Positions 25,928 to 33,986 of a stretch of 64,000 nucleotides of DNA are shown here, one piece after another. The notes beneath the pieces were generated by a model, which was not told where the DNA came from, did no database searches, and saw only the letters and a list, made by a program, of their open reading frames with translations. The translations under genes and the position numbers were made by a program. Origin of the DNA: Paludibacter sp. (GTDB taxonomy: Bacteria; Bacteroidota; Bacteroidia; Bacteroidales; Paludibacteraceae); contig JARKQF010000354.1 of assembly GCA_029973975.1 (NCBI GenBank), forward strand, positions 1-64,000, read 5' to 3'. The first letter of the stretch is position 1. Each line of letters starts with the position of its first letter.

Positions 25928-27289
25928 ATGAGCAAGACCGCGCCTGCTGTCGCTTCCGAGAAGCGTACCCGTTTTTTTTCGATGTTGATTTTGGCTACCT
26001 TATTTTTCATTTTTGGATTGGTTTCCTGGGTCAATACGATTTTAATACCTTATTTTAAGCTGACCTGTGAACTCACCATCGTACAGTCTTATCTGGTTAC
26101 TTTTGCTTTTTTTATTGCTTATCTGGTGATGGCCATTCCTTCCTCTTTCTTGTTGAATAAGGTGGGTTACAAGCGTGGTATCATGTACGGGTTGTGGTTT
26201 ATGGCTCTGGGTGCCTTGTTGTTTGTGCCTGCCGCTTACTGGCGTACTTACGAGATATTCCTGATAGGTCTGTTTATGCTTGGTATTGGTCTGGCCATTC
26301 TTCAGTCGGCTGCTAATCCTTATGTTACGATTATCGGTCCGCGTGAGAGCGCCGCCAAACGGTTGAGTATCGTGGGTACAGGGAACAAGTTGGCCGGAAT
26401 TATAGCCAATCTGGTTTTTGCTGCCGTTGTTATAAAGGAATCGGACAAGGTACTGATGCAGCAGATCAAGGAAGGTGTGTTTTCAGGAGCAGAACTTGAA
26501 ACTGCACTGGATACACTGATTCGCGGGGTGATGACTCCGTATTTAATACTGGGTATTTTCCTTTTTATCTTCGGTATTGTTGTTCGTTATTCGATGCTGC
26601 CGGAACTGGATGCTAAGGATGTCAACAAGAGTACTTCAGGCAAAGTTGATACCCGTACTTCGATATTCCAGTACCCCTGGTTAATCCTTGGTGCTCTGGC
26701 AATTTTTTTCCATGTTGGTTCCCAGATGATATCTTTGGCAACAATTATTGATTATGCGGGAACGATGGGATTGCCGCTGGAAGGCAATGCGAAGAACTTT
26801 CCTTCTTTCACTATGTTCTTTACTTTCCTGGGCTATTTGTCAGGAATTGTACTCATCCCCAAGTATCTGAATCAAAAGAATGCTCTGCTGATATGTTCCT
26901 CACTTGGCCTGTTGTTCTCTCTGCTTACTATTTTCACTACAGGTAAAGTTAATATACTCGGACTGGAGACGGATATTTCTATTTGGTTTCTGGTTTTGAT
27001 GGGATATTCAAATGCGTTAATCTATACGGGTATCTGGCCGTTGGCAATCCGTGATCTGGGAAAATATACCAATTTGGGTTCATCTTTCCTTGTAATGGGA
27101 TTGTGTGGTAGTGCCATCCTTCCTCTGGTGTTCAGTTATGTGGTTGATTTAAATAGTGCACTGCCTCTGTTTGACGCGTACAAAGTTGCCTATTGGGTGC
27201 TTGTTCCATGCTTCTTGTATCTGATTTTCTTTGCTACGATTGGGCATAAGATTGAGTATTGGAGAAAAGCAAAATCAGTGGTTAGTTGA
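25928..27289 (+). CDS. FHS-family MFS sugar transporter (fucose/glucose/galactose type)
   Basis: 453 residues with about 12 membrane segments. FHS features: FFIFGLVSWVNTILIPYFK, LNKVGYKRGIMYGLWFMALG, ILQSAANPYVTIIGP and the C-terminal SNALIYTGIWPLAIRDLGK. It takes up a monosaccharide by proton symport. It is the first gene of the unit with nagA-like and nagB-like genes, so an amino sugar or a modified hexose from the oxidative pathway is a plausible substrate (inference). Confidence 0.9.
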   Translation: MSKTAPAVASEKRTRFFSMLILATLFFIFGLVSWVNTILIPYFKLTCELTIVQSYLVTFAFFIAYLVMAIPSSFLLNKVGYKRGIMYGLWFMALGALLFVPAAYWRTYEIFLIGLFMLGIGLAILQSAANPYVTIIGPRESAAKRLSIVGTGNKLAGIIANLVFAAVVIKESDKVLMQQIKEGVFSGAELETALDTLIRGVMTPYLILGIFLFIFGIVVRYSMLPELDAKDVNKSTSGKVDTRTSIFQYPWLILGALAIFFHVGSQMISLATIIDYAGTMGLPLEGNAKNFPSFTMFFTFLGYLSGIVLIPKYLNQKNALLICSSLGLLFSLLTIFTTGKVNILGLETDISIWFLVLMGYSNALIYTGIWPLAIRDLGKYTNLGSSFLVMGLCGSAILPLVFSYVVDLNSALPLFDAYKVAYWVLVPCFLYLIFFATIGHKIEYWRKAKSVVS

Positions 27290-27323
27290 TAGTGGTTAGT
27301 AGTTAATTGGTTTAAGAGTTTAT

Positions 27324-27366
27324 CTTTTGTGTTCCCTTAGTTTATCTTTTGTTCCTTTTGTGGTTA
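27324..27366. repeat. Dispersed intergenic repeat, copy 2
   Basis: This copy begins CTTTTGTGTTCCCTTAGTTT and ends in TTTTGTGGTT. It matches the segment at 22762-22806 closely. It lies between the transporter gene and the nagA-like gene. Confidence 0.65.
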
Positions 27367-27387
27367 TAGAAATAAAATAGTTATATA

Positions 27388-28566
27388 ATGAAGAAACTGA
27401 TAATAAAAAACGGAAGAATTCTGACTCCCTTCAGGGATATAGGGATTGGGTCGGTTGTGATAGAGGATAGTATCATTACGGCTATAGAGACTGGTGATGT
27501 GAATATTGAAGGTGCTGAAGTAATCGATGCGGGTGGTAATTATGTTTCCCCGGGGTTTATTGATTTGCACACACATGGGGCTGGTAACCATGATTTTATG
27601 GATGCTACCATGGAAGCTTATCTGGGTGCGGCTGAAATGCATGCCAAACACGGTACAACCTATCTGTTGCCTACCACCCTGACCAGTACCAACGAAGGAC
27701 TTTACGATACCTTTGAACTGTTCAGAAAGGCACAGAAAGCAAATAAGAAAGGTGCCATATTGGGTGGACTTCACCTGGAGGGACCTTATTTTGCCTTTAA
27801 CCAGAAAGGCGCACAGGACCCTCGTTACCTGCGTAACCCCGATCCGAAGGAGTATATGGAGATTTTAGAAAAGGGCGGTGATATTATTAAACGCTGGAGT
27901 ATGGCGCCTGAGTTGCCCGGAGCATTGGAATTTGCAACCGAACTAAAAAAACGGGGTATCATGCTTTCGATGGCTCATACCGATGCAACGTTCGAGGAAG
28001 CTATGGAGGCTTATGAATACGGTTTTCGCCATATTACCCATTTCTATTCCTGTACAGCGAGTATTACCCGTCGTAATGCTTTTCGTTATGCAGGTGTTGT
28101 GGAAGCGGGCTATTATAATGACGGCATCGTGTTAGAAGTGATTTCCGATGGCATTCACGTTCCTCAACCATTACTGAAATTACTCTATAAAATTAAAGGT
28201 CCAAACAGGCTTATGTTGTGTACAGATTGTATGCGTGCAGCTGGTATGGGCGATGGTGACAGTATTCTGGGAAGTCTGAAGGATGGACAAAGGGTATTGG
28301 TAGAAGATGGAGTTGCCAAGTTGCCGGACCGTACTGCTTTTGCAGGCAGTGTTGCAACGGGTGACCGTTGTGTGCGTACCATGCGCGATTTGGCTGAAAT
28401 ACCATTGGTAGAAGCAGTTAGCATGATGACAGAATCTCCAGCCCGTGTGTTGGGTATTGATGATCGTAAAGGATCCATTCAGGTTGGTAAAGATGCTGAT
28501 ATCGTAATTTTTGATAACAATATTAATATTAAACATACAATTATTCAGGGAAATGTCATATTCTGA
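27388..28566 (+). CDS. nagA: N-acetylglucosamine-6-phosphate deacetylase family protein
   Basis: 392 residues of the amidohydrolase superfamily. Visible: the metal motif HTHGAG (FIDLHTHGAGNHDFMD), GLHLEGPYFA with the metal-binding Glu, LSMAHTDATFEEA, THFYSC, SDGIHVP and the catalytic Asp in LCTDCMRAAG. The family removes the acetyl group from GlcNAc-6-phosphate in the cytoplasm. The substrate loop differs from E. coli NagA (KGAQDP, THFYSC), and the NagB-like partner is atypical, so the true substrate may be a related acetamido sugar phosphate. It overlaps nagB by 14 bp, so translation is probably coupled. Confidence 0.85.
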   Translation: MKKLIIKNGRILTPFRDIGIGSVVIEDSIITAIETGDVNIEGAEVIDAGGNYVSPGFIDLHTHGAGNHDFMDATMEAYLGAAEMHAKHGTTYLLPTTLTSTNEGLYDTFELFRKAQKANKKGAILGGLHLEGPYFAFNQKGAQDPRYLRNPDPKEYMEILEKGGDIIKRWSMAPELPGALEFATELKKRGIMLSMAHTDATFEEAMEAYEYGFRHITHFYSCTASITRRNAFRYAGVVEAGYYNDGIVLEVISDGIHVPQPLLKLLYKIKGPNRLMLCTDCMRAAGMGDGDSILGSLKDGQRVLVEDGVAKLPDRTAFAGSVATGDRCVRTMRDLAEIPLVEAVSMMTESPARVLGIDDRKGSIQVGKDADIVIFDNNINIKHTIIQGNVIF

Positions 28567-29347
28567 AACTAAAACGGCTGCTACGGCTTCTTTTGCTAAA
28601 GATAAATTACAAATTAAAGCTTTCTCCACAAGAGATGAAATGGGTAAAAGAGCAGCGTCGGATATTGCCGAAGCCATTAAAGGTTTGCTACAAAACAAAC
28701 CGGTAATTAACATTATTTTTGCTGCGGCGCCTTCACAACAAGATTGTTTGCGTTATCTCACAGAAAACAAATCTATCGATTGGTCTCGCATCAATGCTTT
28801 CCACATGGATGAATACATCGGTCTTCCGGATGGGGCGCCTCAAAGTTTTGGGAATTTTTTGAAAAACCATATCTTTGCTAAAGTGCCGTTCCGGACTGTA
28901 AATTATATTAACGGCAGCAATCCTGATTATGAACAGGAATGTGACCGCTATGCAAAATTGCTGGCAGATAACCCGGTGGATATTGTTTGTCTGGGTATCG
29001 GGGAGAACGGCCATATTGCATTTAACGACCCTCCGGTGGCCGACTTTAATGATCCGAAAGCGATAAAAGTTGTGGAGCTGGATTTGGTTTGCCGCCAGCA
29101 GCAGGTAAATGACAAATGTTTTGAGGAATTGAAACAGGTGCCTGCACGTGCTTTTACGCTGACGATTCCTTCTTTGATGAAGGCTGAATATATGTTTTGC
29201 GTTGTGCCTGCAATTAATAAGGCTGAAGCAGTTTACAGGACGTTGAATGAGGATATCTCAGAAAAATGTCCGGCAACCATATTAAGAACAAAGGATAATG
29301 TGATATTATATCTGGATAATGAAAGTTCTAAAAAATTAAATTTATAA
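28553..29347 (+). CDS. NagB-like sugar-phosphate deaminase/isomerase with altered phosphate loop
   Basis: 264 residues from the preferred ATG at 28553 (MSYSETKTAATASF), which has CAGGG just upstream and follows the usual 14-bp overlap with nagA. An ATG at 28511 would add an unlikely 14 residues. The fold matches NagB: MDEYIGL (Asp86), GIGENGHIAFNDP (His154) and IPSLMKAEYMF. The LPTGGTP loop that binds substrate phosphate in E. coli NagB is replaced by FAAAPSQ (56-62). The Asp and Glu that flank the catalytic His in E. coli NagB correspond here to Glu151 and Asp159. It may therefore act on a different sugar or on a non-phosphorylated one. Confidence 0.82.
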   Translation: MSYSETKTAATASFAKDKLQIKAFSTRDEMGKRAASDIAEAIKGLLQNKPVINIIFAAAPSQQDCLRYLTENKSIDWSRINAFHMDEYIGLPDGAPQSFGNFLKNHIFAKVPFRTVNYINGSNPDYEQECDRYAKLLADNPVDIVCLGIGENGHIAFNDPPVADFNDPKAIKVVELDLVCRQQQVNDKCFEELKQVPARAFTLTIPSLMKAEYMFCVVPAINKAEAVYRTLNEDISEKCPATILRTKDNVILYLDNESSKKLNL

Positions 29348-29349
29348 TA

Positions 29350-30360
29350 ATGGCCATGAAAAAAATCGTATTTAATATTTTTATCGCTTTGATGCTTGTA
29401 GGAACTTCCTTGCAAGCTCAGATAAAGGTTGGTATTATAGGGCTTGATACATCACACTCTCCGGCATTTGTAAAAGCATTTAATACAGAGGATCCAAAAC
29501 CTGAGTATGCTGGTTTTAGAGTAGTTGCTGCATATCCTTATGGTTCGAAAACGATAAAGACCAGCTTAGATCGCATTCCAAAATATATTGATGAAGTAAA
29601 AAAATATGGAGTAAAAATTTCAGATTCAATTGAGGATATGTTGAAAGAAGTGGATTGTGTGATGCTGGAAACAAACGACGGAAATTTACATCCCGAGCAG
29701 GCTTTGTTGGTTTTTAAAGCAGGAAAACCGGTTTTTATTGACAAACCGATCGGAGCAAACCTGGCACAGGCAATTGCTATCTTTGAAATGGCCGAGAAAT
29801 ATAATGTGCCCTTATTTTCGTCGTCTGCTCTCAGATATTCTCCCGATAATCAAAAGTTGAGAAAGGGAGAGCTGGGTAAAGTGTTTGGAGCAGATGCTTT
29901 TTCGCCGGCAACAATGGAACCATCACATGCTGATTTAGCCTGGTATGCGATACATGGTGTCGAAACTATGTATACCATTATGGGGCAGGGATGTGAATCT
30001 GTTCAGAGAACCTATACAGAAGGTTCTGATCTGATAGTTGGGAAGTGGAGTGACGGAAGAATAGGAACTGTTCGTGGAATAAGAGACGGAAAACTGTCAT
30101 ATGGCGGTTCGGCGCTAACCGATAAAGGTGTTGTCCCTGCAGGAGGTTACAAAGGTTACGATCCTTTATTAGTGGAAGTTGTTCAGTTTTTTAAAACCAA
30201 AGTAGTACCGGTTTCAAAAGAAGAAACACTGGAAATATTTGCGTTTATTGAGGCAGCTGATATGAGTCGGGAAAAAGGCGGTAAAGTTGTAACAATTGCT
30301 GATGCCATGAAAAAAGGTCAGAAAGAGGCTAAGAAGTTGATCAAAAAAATGAAAATATAA
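29350..30360 (+). CDS. Secreted Gfo/Idh/MocA-family oxidoreductase (short form)
   Basis: 336 residues. A Sec-type signal (MKKIVFNIFIALMLVGTSLQ, from ATG 29350 or 29356) ends at QAQ. The Rossmann motif is GIIGLDTSHSPAF, the usual catalytic lysine is in DKP (Lys132), and a shortened C-terminal domain includes AWYAIHGVETMY. Unlike the two minus-strand family members it lacks a twin-arginine motif. It starts 2 bp after nagB, in the same operon. Sugar oxidation in the periplasm is inferred from the family and context. Confidence 0.85.
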   Translation: MAMKKIVFNIFIALMLVGTSLQAQIKVGIIGLDTSHSPAFVKAFNTEDPKPEYAGFRVVAAYPYGSKTIKTSLDRIPKYIDEVKKYGVKISDSIEDMLKEVDCVMLETNDGNLHPEQALLVFKAGKPVFIDKPIGANLAQAIAIFEMAEKYNVPLFSSSALRYSPDNQKLRKGELGKVFGADAFSPATMEPSHADLAWYAIHGVETMYTIMGQGCESVQRTYTEGSDLIVGKWSDGRIGTVRGIRDGKLSYGGSALTDKGVVPAGGYKGYDPLLVEVVQFFKTKVVPVSKEETLEIFAFIEAADMSREKGGKVVTIADAMKKGQKEAKKLIKKMKI

Positions 30361-30377
30361 GATACAAAGCAGATTAA

Positions 30378-31772
30378 ATGAATTATTGGAATAAAATAAC
30401 AGTTTTGGGAGTCCTTGTTACGTCACTTTTAGGCTGCCGGTCGGGGGATAAGGCACCTCAGTTTACAGGAAAAGATGGTGAGGTGCGATTGATGGTGGTT
30501 GATCCCGGTCATTTTCACGCCGATTTACTGTTGAAACAACAGAATGCCAGTATAAGCCGGGACGTCTTTGTATATGCTCCGAAAGGTGTCGGTTTGACCC
30601 AACATCTGGAAAGAATTCAATCCTTCAATACACGGCCCGAAAATCCTACCGACTGGAATCCGGTCGTATATGATGGAGCTGATTTCTTGGAGCAAATGCT
30701 CCGGCATCCGGCAGGAAATGTGGTCGTACTGGCAGGCAACAACCGGATGAAGACGGACTATCTGTATAAATCAGTATCTTCAGGTTTGCATGTGTTGGCA
30801 GATAAACCTTTGGCAATTAATCCGGAAAATTTTGAATTGCTATTGAAAGCAGTTCATAAAGCAGAAAAAGAGAAGGTGATGATTTACGATATGATGACCG
30901 AAAGGTTTGCTGTCTTGAATGTACTGCAACGTGTTATCATGTCCGATAAATCATTGTTTGGAGTGTTACGTGCTGATTCACCGGAAGATCCGGCAGTCAG
31001 ACTCGAGAGTGTTCATCATTTTTTCAAGGAAGTCGCCGGTAAACCGTTGATTCGTCCTGCCTGGTACTATGATGTGAATCAACAGGGAGAAGGTTTGGTG
31101 GATGTGACAACGCATCTTATCGATATTGTTCACTGGAAATGTTATCCTGAAGTGGCGTTGGATTATAAAAAAGATATTCAGGTACTCGGTGCAACACATT
31201 GGCCTACGGTGATATCTTTTGAAGAGTTTGCAAAATCAACTCAAATGACTCAATTCCCGGATTATCTGCTTCAATATGTAAGGGATGGTAAATTAGAAGT
31301 TTATGCCAATGGAAATATTCTCTATAAAGTAAAAGACACTCATGTGGCACTGAATGTTAAATGGAACTTCGAAGCTCCTGCAGGTTCAGGTGACACCCAC
31401 ACTTCTGTCATTAAGGGTACCCGTGCTGTTGTAGAGGTAGTTCAGGATGAAAGTACCGGTTTCATACCGGAATTATTTTTATCTCCGGCACAAGGAGTTG
31501 AAGTTGCTGATTTTATGCAAGCGTTGGATATGTTTAAAAACACTTTGGCACAGACTTACCCGAATGTCAGCTTTCAAACAGAAAACGATAAAGTCCGTGT
31601 GGTTGTACCAGAAGAGTATAAAAAGGCACATGAAGCGCATTTTGCGCAGGTAGCTGAGACTTTTTTCCGGTATTTGGTTCAGGGTGAAATGCCGGCATGG
31701 GAAATTCCCAACATGCTTGCAAAGTATTACATAACAACCACTGCGTTTAAATTAGCCAATGTAACAAAGTAA
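30378..31772 (+). CDS. Lipoprotein of the putative oxidoreductase family (Gfo/Idh/MocA-like N-terminus)
   Basis: 464 residues with lipobox SLLGC (Cys20). The N-terminal nucleotide-binding-like part starts VRLMVVDPGHFHADLLLKQQ and has a DKP motif with Lys143. The C-terminal part (GEGLVDVTTHLIDIVHW, GTRAVVEVVQDE) fits the 'putative oxidoreductase C-terminal domain' family of Bacteroidetes. DPGHFHADL replaces the glycine-rich GxGxxG, so cofactor binding may differ. It starts 17 bp after the preceding oxidoreductase. A membrane-anchored periplasmic partner in sugar oxidation is the likely role. Confidence 0.8.
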   Translation: MNYWNKITVLGVLVTSLLGCRSGDKAPQFTGKDGEVRLMVVDPGHFHADLLLKQQNASISRDVFVYAPKGVGLTQHLERIQSFNTRPENPTDWNPVVYDGADFLEQMLRHPAGNVVVLAGNNRMKTDYLYKSVSSGLHVLADKPLAINPENFELLLKAVHKAEKEKVMIYDMMTERFAVLNVLQRVIMSDKSLFGVLRADSPEDPAVRLESVHHFFKEVAGKPLIRPAWYYDVNQQGEGLVDVTTHLIDIVHWKCYPEVALDYKKDIQVLGATHWPTVISFEEFAKSTQMTQFPDYLLQYVRDGKLEVYANGNILYKVKDTHVALNVKWNFEAPAGSGDTHTSVIKGTRAVVEVVQDESTGFIPELFLSPAQGVEVADFMQALDMFKNTLAQTYPNVSFQTENDKVRVVVPEEYKKAHEAHFAQVAETFFRYLVQGEMPAWEIPNMLAKYYITTTAFKLANVTK

Positions 31773-31824
31773 GTTGATACGTAATTCTTTGAAAAATTGA
31801 TGTGTTTTTAATAATTTCGACTTT

Positions 31825-31879
31825 TTTTCGTTTTGATTGCAGATAAATATTTACCTGCAATCAAAACGAAAAGTTTTTT
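31825..31879 (+). terminator. Long hairpin with T-run just upstream of the doxX-like gene
   Basis: Perfect 18-nt arms (TTTTCGTTTTGATTGCAG at 31825-31842; its complement at 31855-31872) with a 12-nt loop are followed by TTTTTT (31874-31879). It ends 12 bp before the DoxX start codon, so it may attenuate the downstream genes as well as terminate the upstream operon. Confidence 0.75.
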
Positions 31880-31891
31880 ATAATTTACTCT

Positions 31892-32413
31892 ATGACAAAA
31901 AATACTAATAGCTATACCTCATTGCAATTAATATTATTGCTCCTGTTGAGGTTTTTGATAGGTTGGCATATCCTTTACGAAGGAATTTCAAAAGCGATAA
32001 TTCCGGATTGGACTGCTGCGGAGTATTTAAAAAACTCACAGTGGATTTTAACCGATTTTTTTCAGTGGATTGTGTCAAATCCATCCGTAATGTCGTTTGT
32101 CGACTTCATGAATGTATGGGGATTGATTCTAATCGGGACCGGCATAATATTGGGTTGCTGTTTTAAAATAGCAGCAGTTAGCGGCTTTGTGTTGTTGCTG
32201 TTGTATTACCTGGCAACACCTCCCATGATTGGATTGGCATATCAGGTGCCTGTGGAAGGCTCTAATCTGATTGTAAATAAGACCCTTATTGAGGCGGTAG
32301 TATTATTGTTGTTAGCTGTATTTCCTACCAATAAGTTTTATGGTTTAGATTATTTTTTGTGTAAATCTTTTAATAACAGAAAAGGCGATGGCAGACCAGG
32401 ATCAAATAAATAA
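31892..32413 (+). CDS. DoxX-family membrane protein
   Basis: 173 residues with four hydrophobic segments (LQLILLLLLRFLIGWHILYE, FMNVWGLILIGTGIILGC, AAVSGFVLLLLYYLA, ALVLLLLAVF-like). The EGISKA segment after the first helix is typical of DoxX. DoxX proteins are linked to quinone or thiol redox chemistry. It overlaps the next oxidoreductase gene by 26 bp, so the two are translationally coupled. A role in re-oxidising an exported oxidoreductase is attractive but inferred. Confidence 0.85.
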   Translation: MTKNTNSYTSLQLILLLLLRFLIGWHILYEGISKAIIPDWTAAEYLKNSQWILTDFFQWIVSNPSVMSFVDFMNVWGLILIGTGIILGCCFKIAAVSGFVLLLLYYLATPPMIGLAYQVPVEGSNLIVNKTLIEAVVLLLLAVFPTNKFYGLDYFLCKSFNNRKGDGRPGSNK

Positions 32414-33968
32414 TAAAGAAAAGGAAACTACTAAGAAGATATCACGCAGGAGTGCCCTGAAAGCGCTTGCAGGAGTCCCCGTTGCCGGATTTTTAGGTAT
32501 TAAGGTTTTTGATAAATTAAATTACGATAAAGATCAAAAGTTAAGATTGGTAAGGGAACTGGGATTGCATGACCTGGAACTGCCGGTTTCGGATTTTGGT
32601 AAAAAAGAAGCTTCCGGTGAACTAATTCGCATCGGGATTATCGGATTTGGAACCAGGGGTACGCAATTGGCAAGCGCATTAGGCTTTTTACATCCCGATG
32701 CTGTAGAGCAGCGTAAGAAAAATAATACTCTGAAAGATATTGTAAATCAGGAATACCTGAATGTTGCCATTACCGGTGTATGTGATGTTTTTGATATGAA
32801 TGCAGAAAAGGGGATGATTATAGCGAAAAATCCGGTACATCCGGACAAAGTAACACATCATCTTCCTGTGAAACGATACCGGACTTATCATGAGATGTTG
32901 GCTGACAAAGATATCGATGCTGTGATTATTTCTACTCCGGATCATCAGCATGGACATATGGCAATAGAGGCTACAAAAGCCGGTAAGCACATCTATCTGG
33001 AAAAAAGCGTAGCACATACAGAAGAAGAATTGAATGAATTGTACCGGCTTGTTAAACAGAGTGATATAACTTTCCAATTAGGACATCAGATTACGCAGAG
33101 TACTGTTTTTCAGCAAGCTAAAGAGATTATTCGCAAGAATGTACTGGGGAAAATCACCCTTATTGAAACTACAAGTAATCGCAATACAGCTTCAGGAGCC
33201 TGGATTCGTCATCTGGATGCAAACGGAAATCCGAAACCGGGCGATGAGCGGACTATCGACTGGAAGCAGTGGCTCGGGCCGGCTCCTTATGTACCTTTTA
33301 GTATCGATCGGTTTTATAACTGGACGAAATGGTTCGACTATGATACCGGGCTGATAGGACAGTTATTTACACATGAATTTGATGCGGTCAATCAATTGTT
33401 GCGTATTGGAATTCCAACAACTGTTATGTCTTCAGGAGGTATTTATTACTGGAAGGATAACCGGGAAATGCCTGATTCGTTACATTGTGTTTTTGAATAT
33501 CCGGATAAGGATTTGACTTTGATGTACAGCGGAAACTTAGCTTCCAGCAGAAGTCGCGGGAGGGTGTTTATGGGACATGATGCTTCCATGGAGTTGGGTA
33601 ATGATATTAAAATTACGATTGATAAAGATTCGACTCAGTTTAAAGGAGGTATTGCATCCGGCATTATTGACCCGTCTGCACCGGCATTATCGTTTAATCC
33701 TAATGCAGGTCAGATCGATGCGGTAAGTTCTGCATCTGAAAAGTACTTTGCCTCCAGGGGACTGTCGAATACGAAAATAAACGGATATAACATAGATGTA
33801 ACTCACCTCCATTTGCGGGAATGGGTAAACTGTATCAGAGAGCAAAAAACGCCAAGTGCAAATATCGACATGGCTTATGAAGAAGGAATTGCTTGTATCA
33901 TGGCACACAGATCTTATGTTGAAAAGAGGTTAGTCCGTTGGGATAAGGAAAAGAAAAAAATTATTTAA
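32388..33968 (+). CDS. Gfo/Idh/MocA-family oxidoreductase, long form with Tat-type signal
   Basis: 526 residues. The twin-arginine signal is internal to a charged N-terminus (KKISRRSALKALAGVPVAGF). The Rossmann motif is GIIGFGTRGTQLA, VCDVFD lies on the second strand, and the usual EKP is EKS (Lys206 kept, Pro to Ser). A large C-terminal domain includes TIDWKQWLGPAPYVPF and DYDTGLIGQLFTHEFDAV. The start at 32388 follows AAAGG and overlaps doxX. Exported sugar or glycoside oxidation is the likely role, coupled to DoxX. Confidence 0.88.
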   Translation: MADQDQINNKEKETTKKISRRSALKALAGVPVAGFLGIKVFDKLNYDKDQKLRLVRELGLHDLELPVSDFGKKEASGELIRIGIIGFGTRGTQLASALGFLHPDAVEQRKKNNTLKDIVNQEYLNVAITGVCDVFDMNAEKGMIIAKNPVHPDKVTHHLPVKRYRTYHEMLADKDIDAVIISTPDHQHGHMAIEATKAGKHIYLEKSVAHTEEELNELYRLVKQSDITFQLGHQITQSTVFQQAKEIIRKNVLGKITLIETTSNRNTASGAWIRHLDANGNPKPGDERTIDWKQWLGPAPYVPFSIDRFYNWTKWFDYDTGLIGQLFTHEFDAVNQLLRIGIPTTVMSSGGIYYWKDNREMPDSLHCVFEYPDKDLTLMYSGNLASSRSRGRVFMGHDASMELGNDIKITIDKDSTQFKGGIASGIIDPSAPALSFNPNAGQIDAVSSASEKYFASRGLSNTKINGYNIDVTHLHLREWVNCIREQKTPSANIDMAYEEGIACIMAHRSYVEKRLVRWDKEKKKII

Positions 33969-33986
33969 TATGTAAATGCCGGGGAT

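Noticed and set aside
28180-28713. 177-codon minus-strand ORF
   Set aside because: It is antisense to the nagA/nagB-like genes, whose catalytic motifs are clear on the plus strand.
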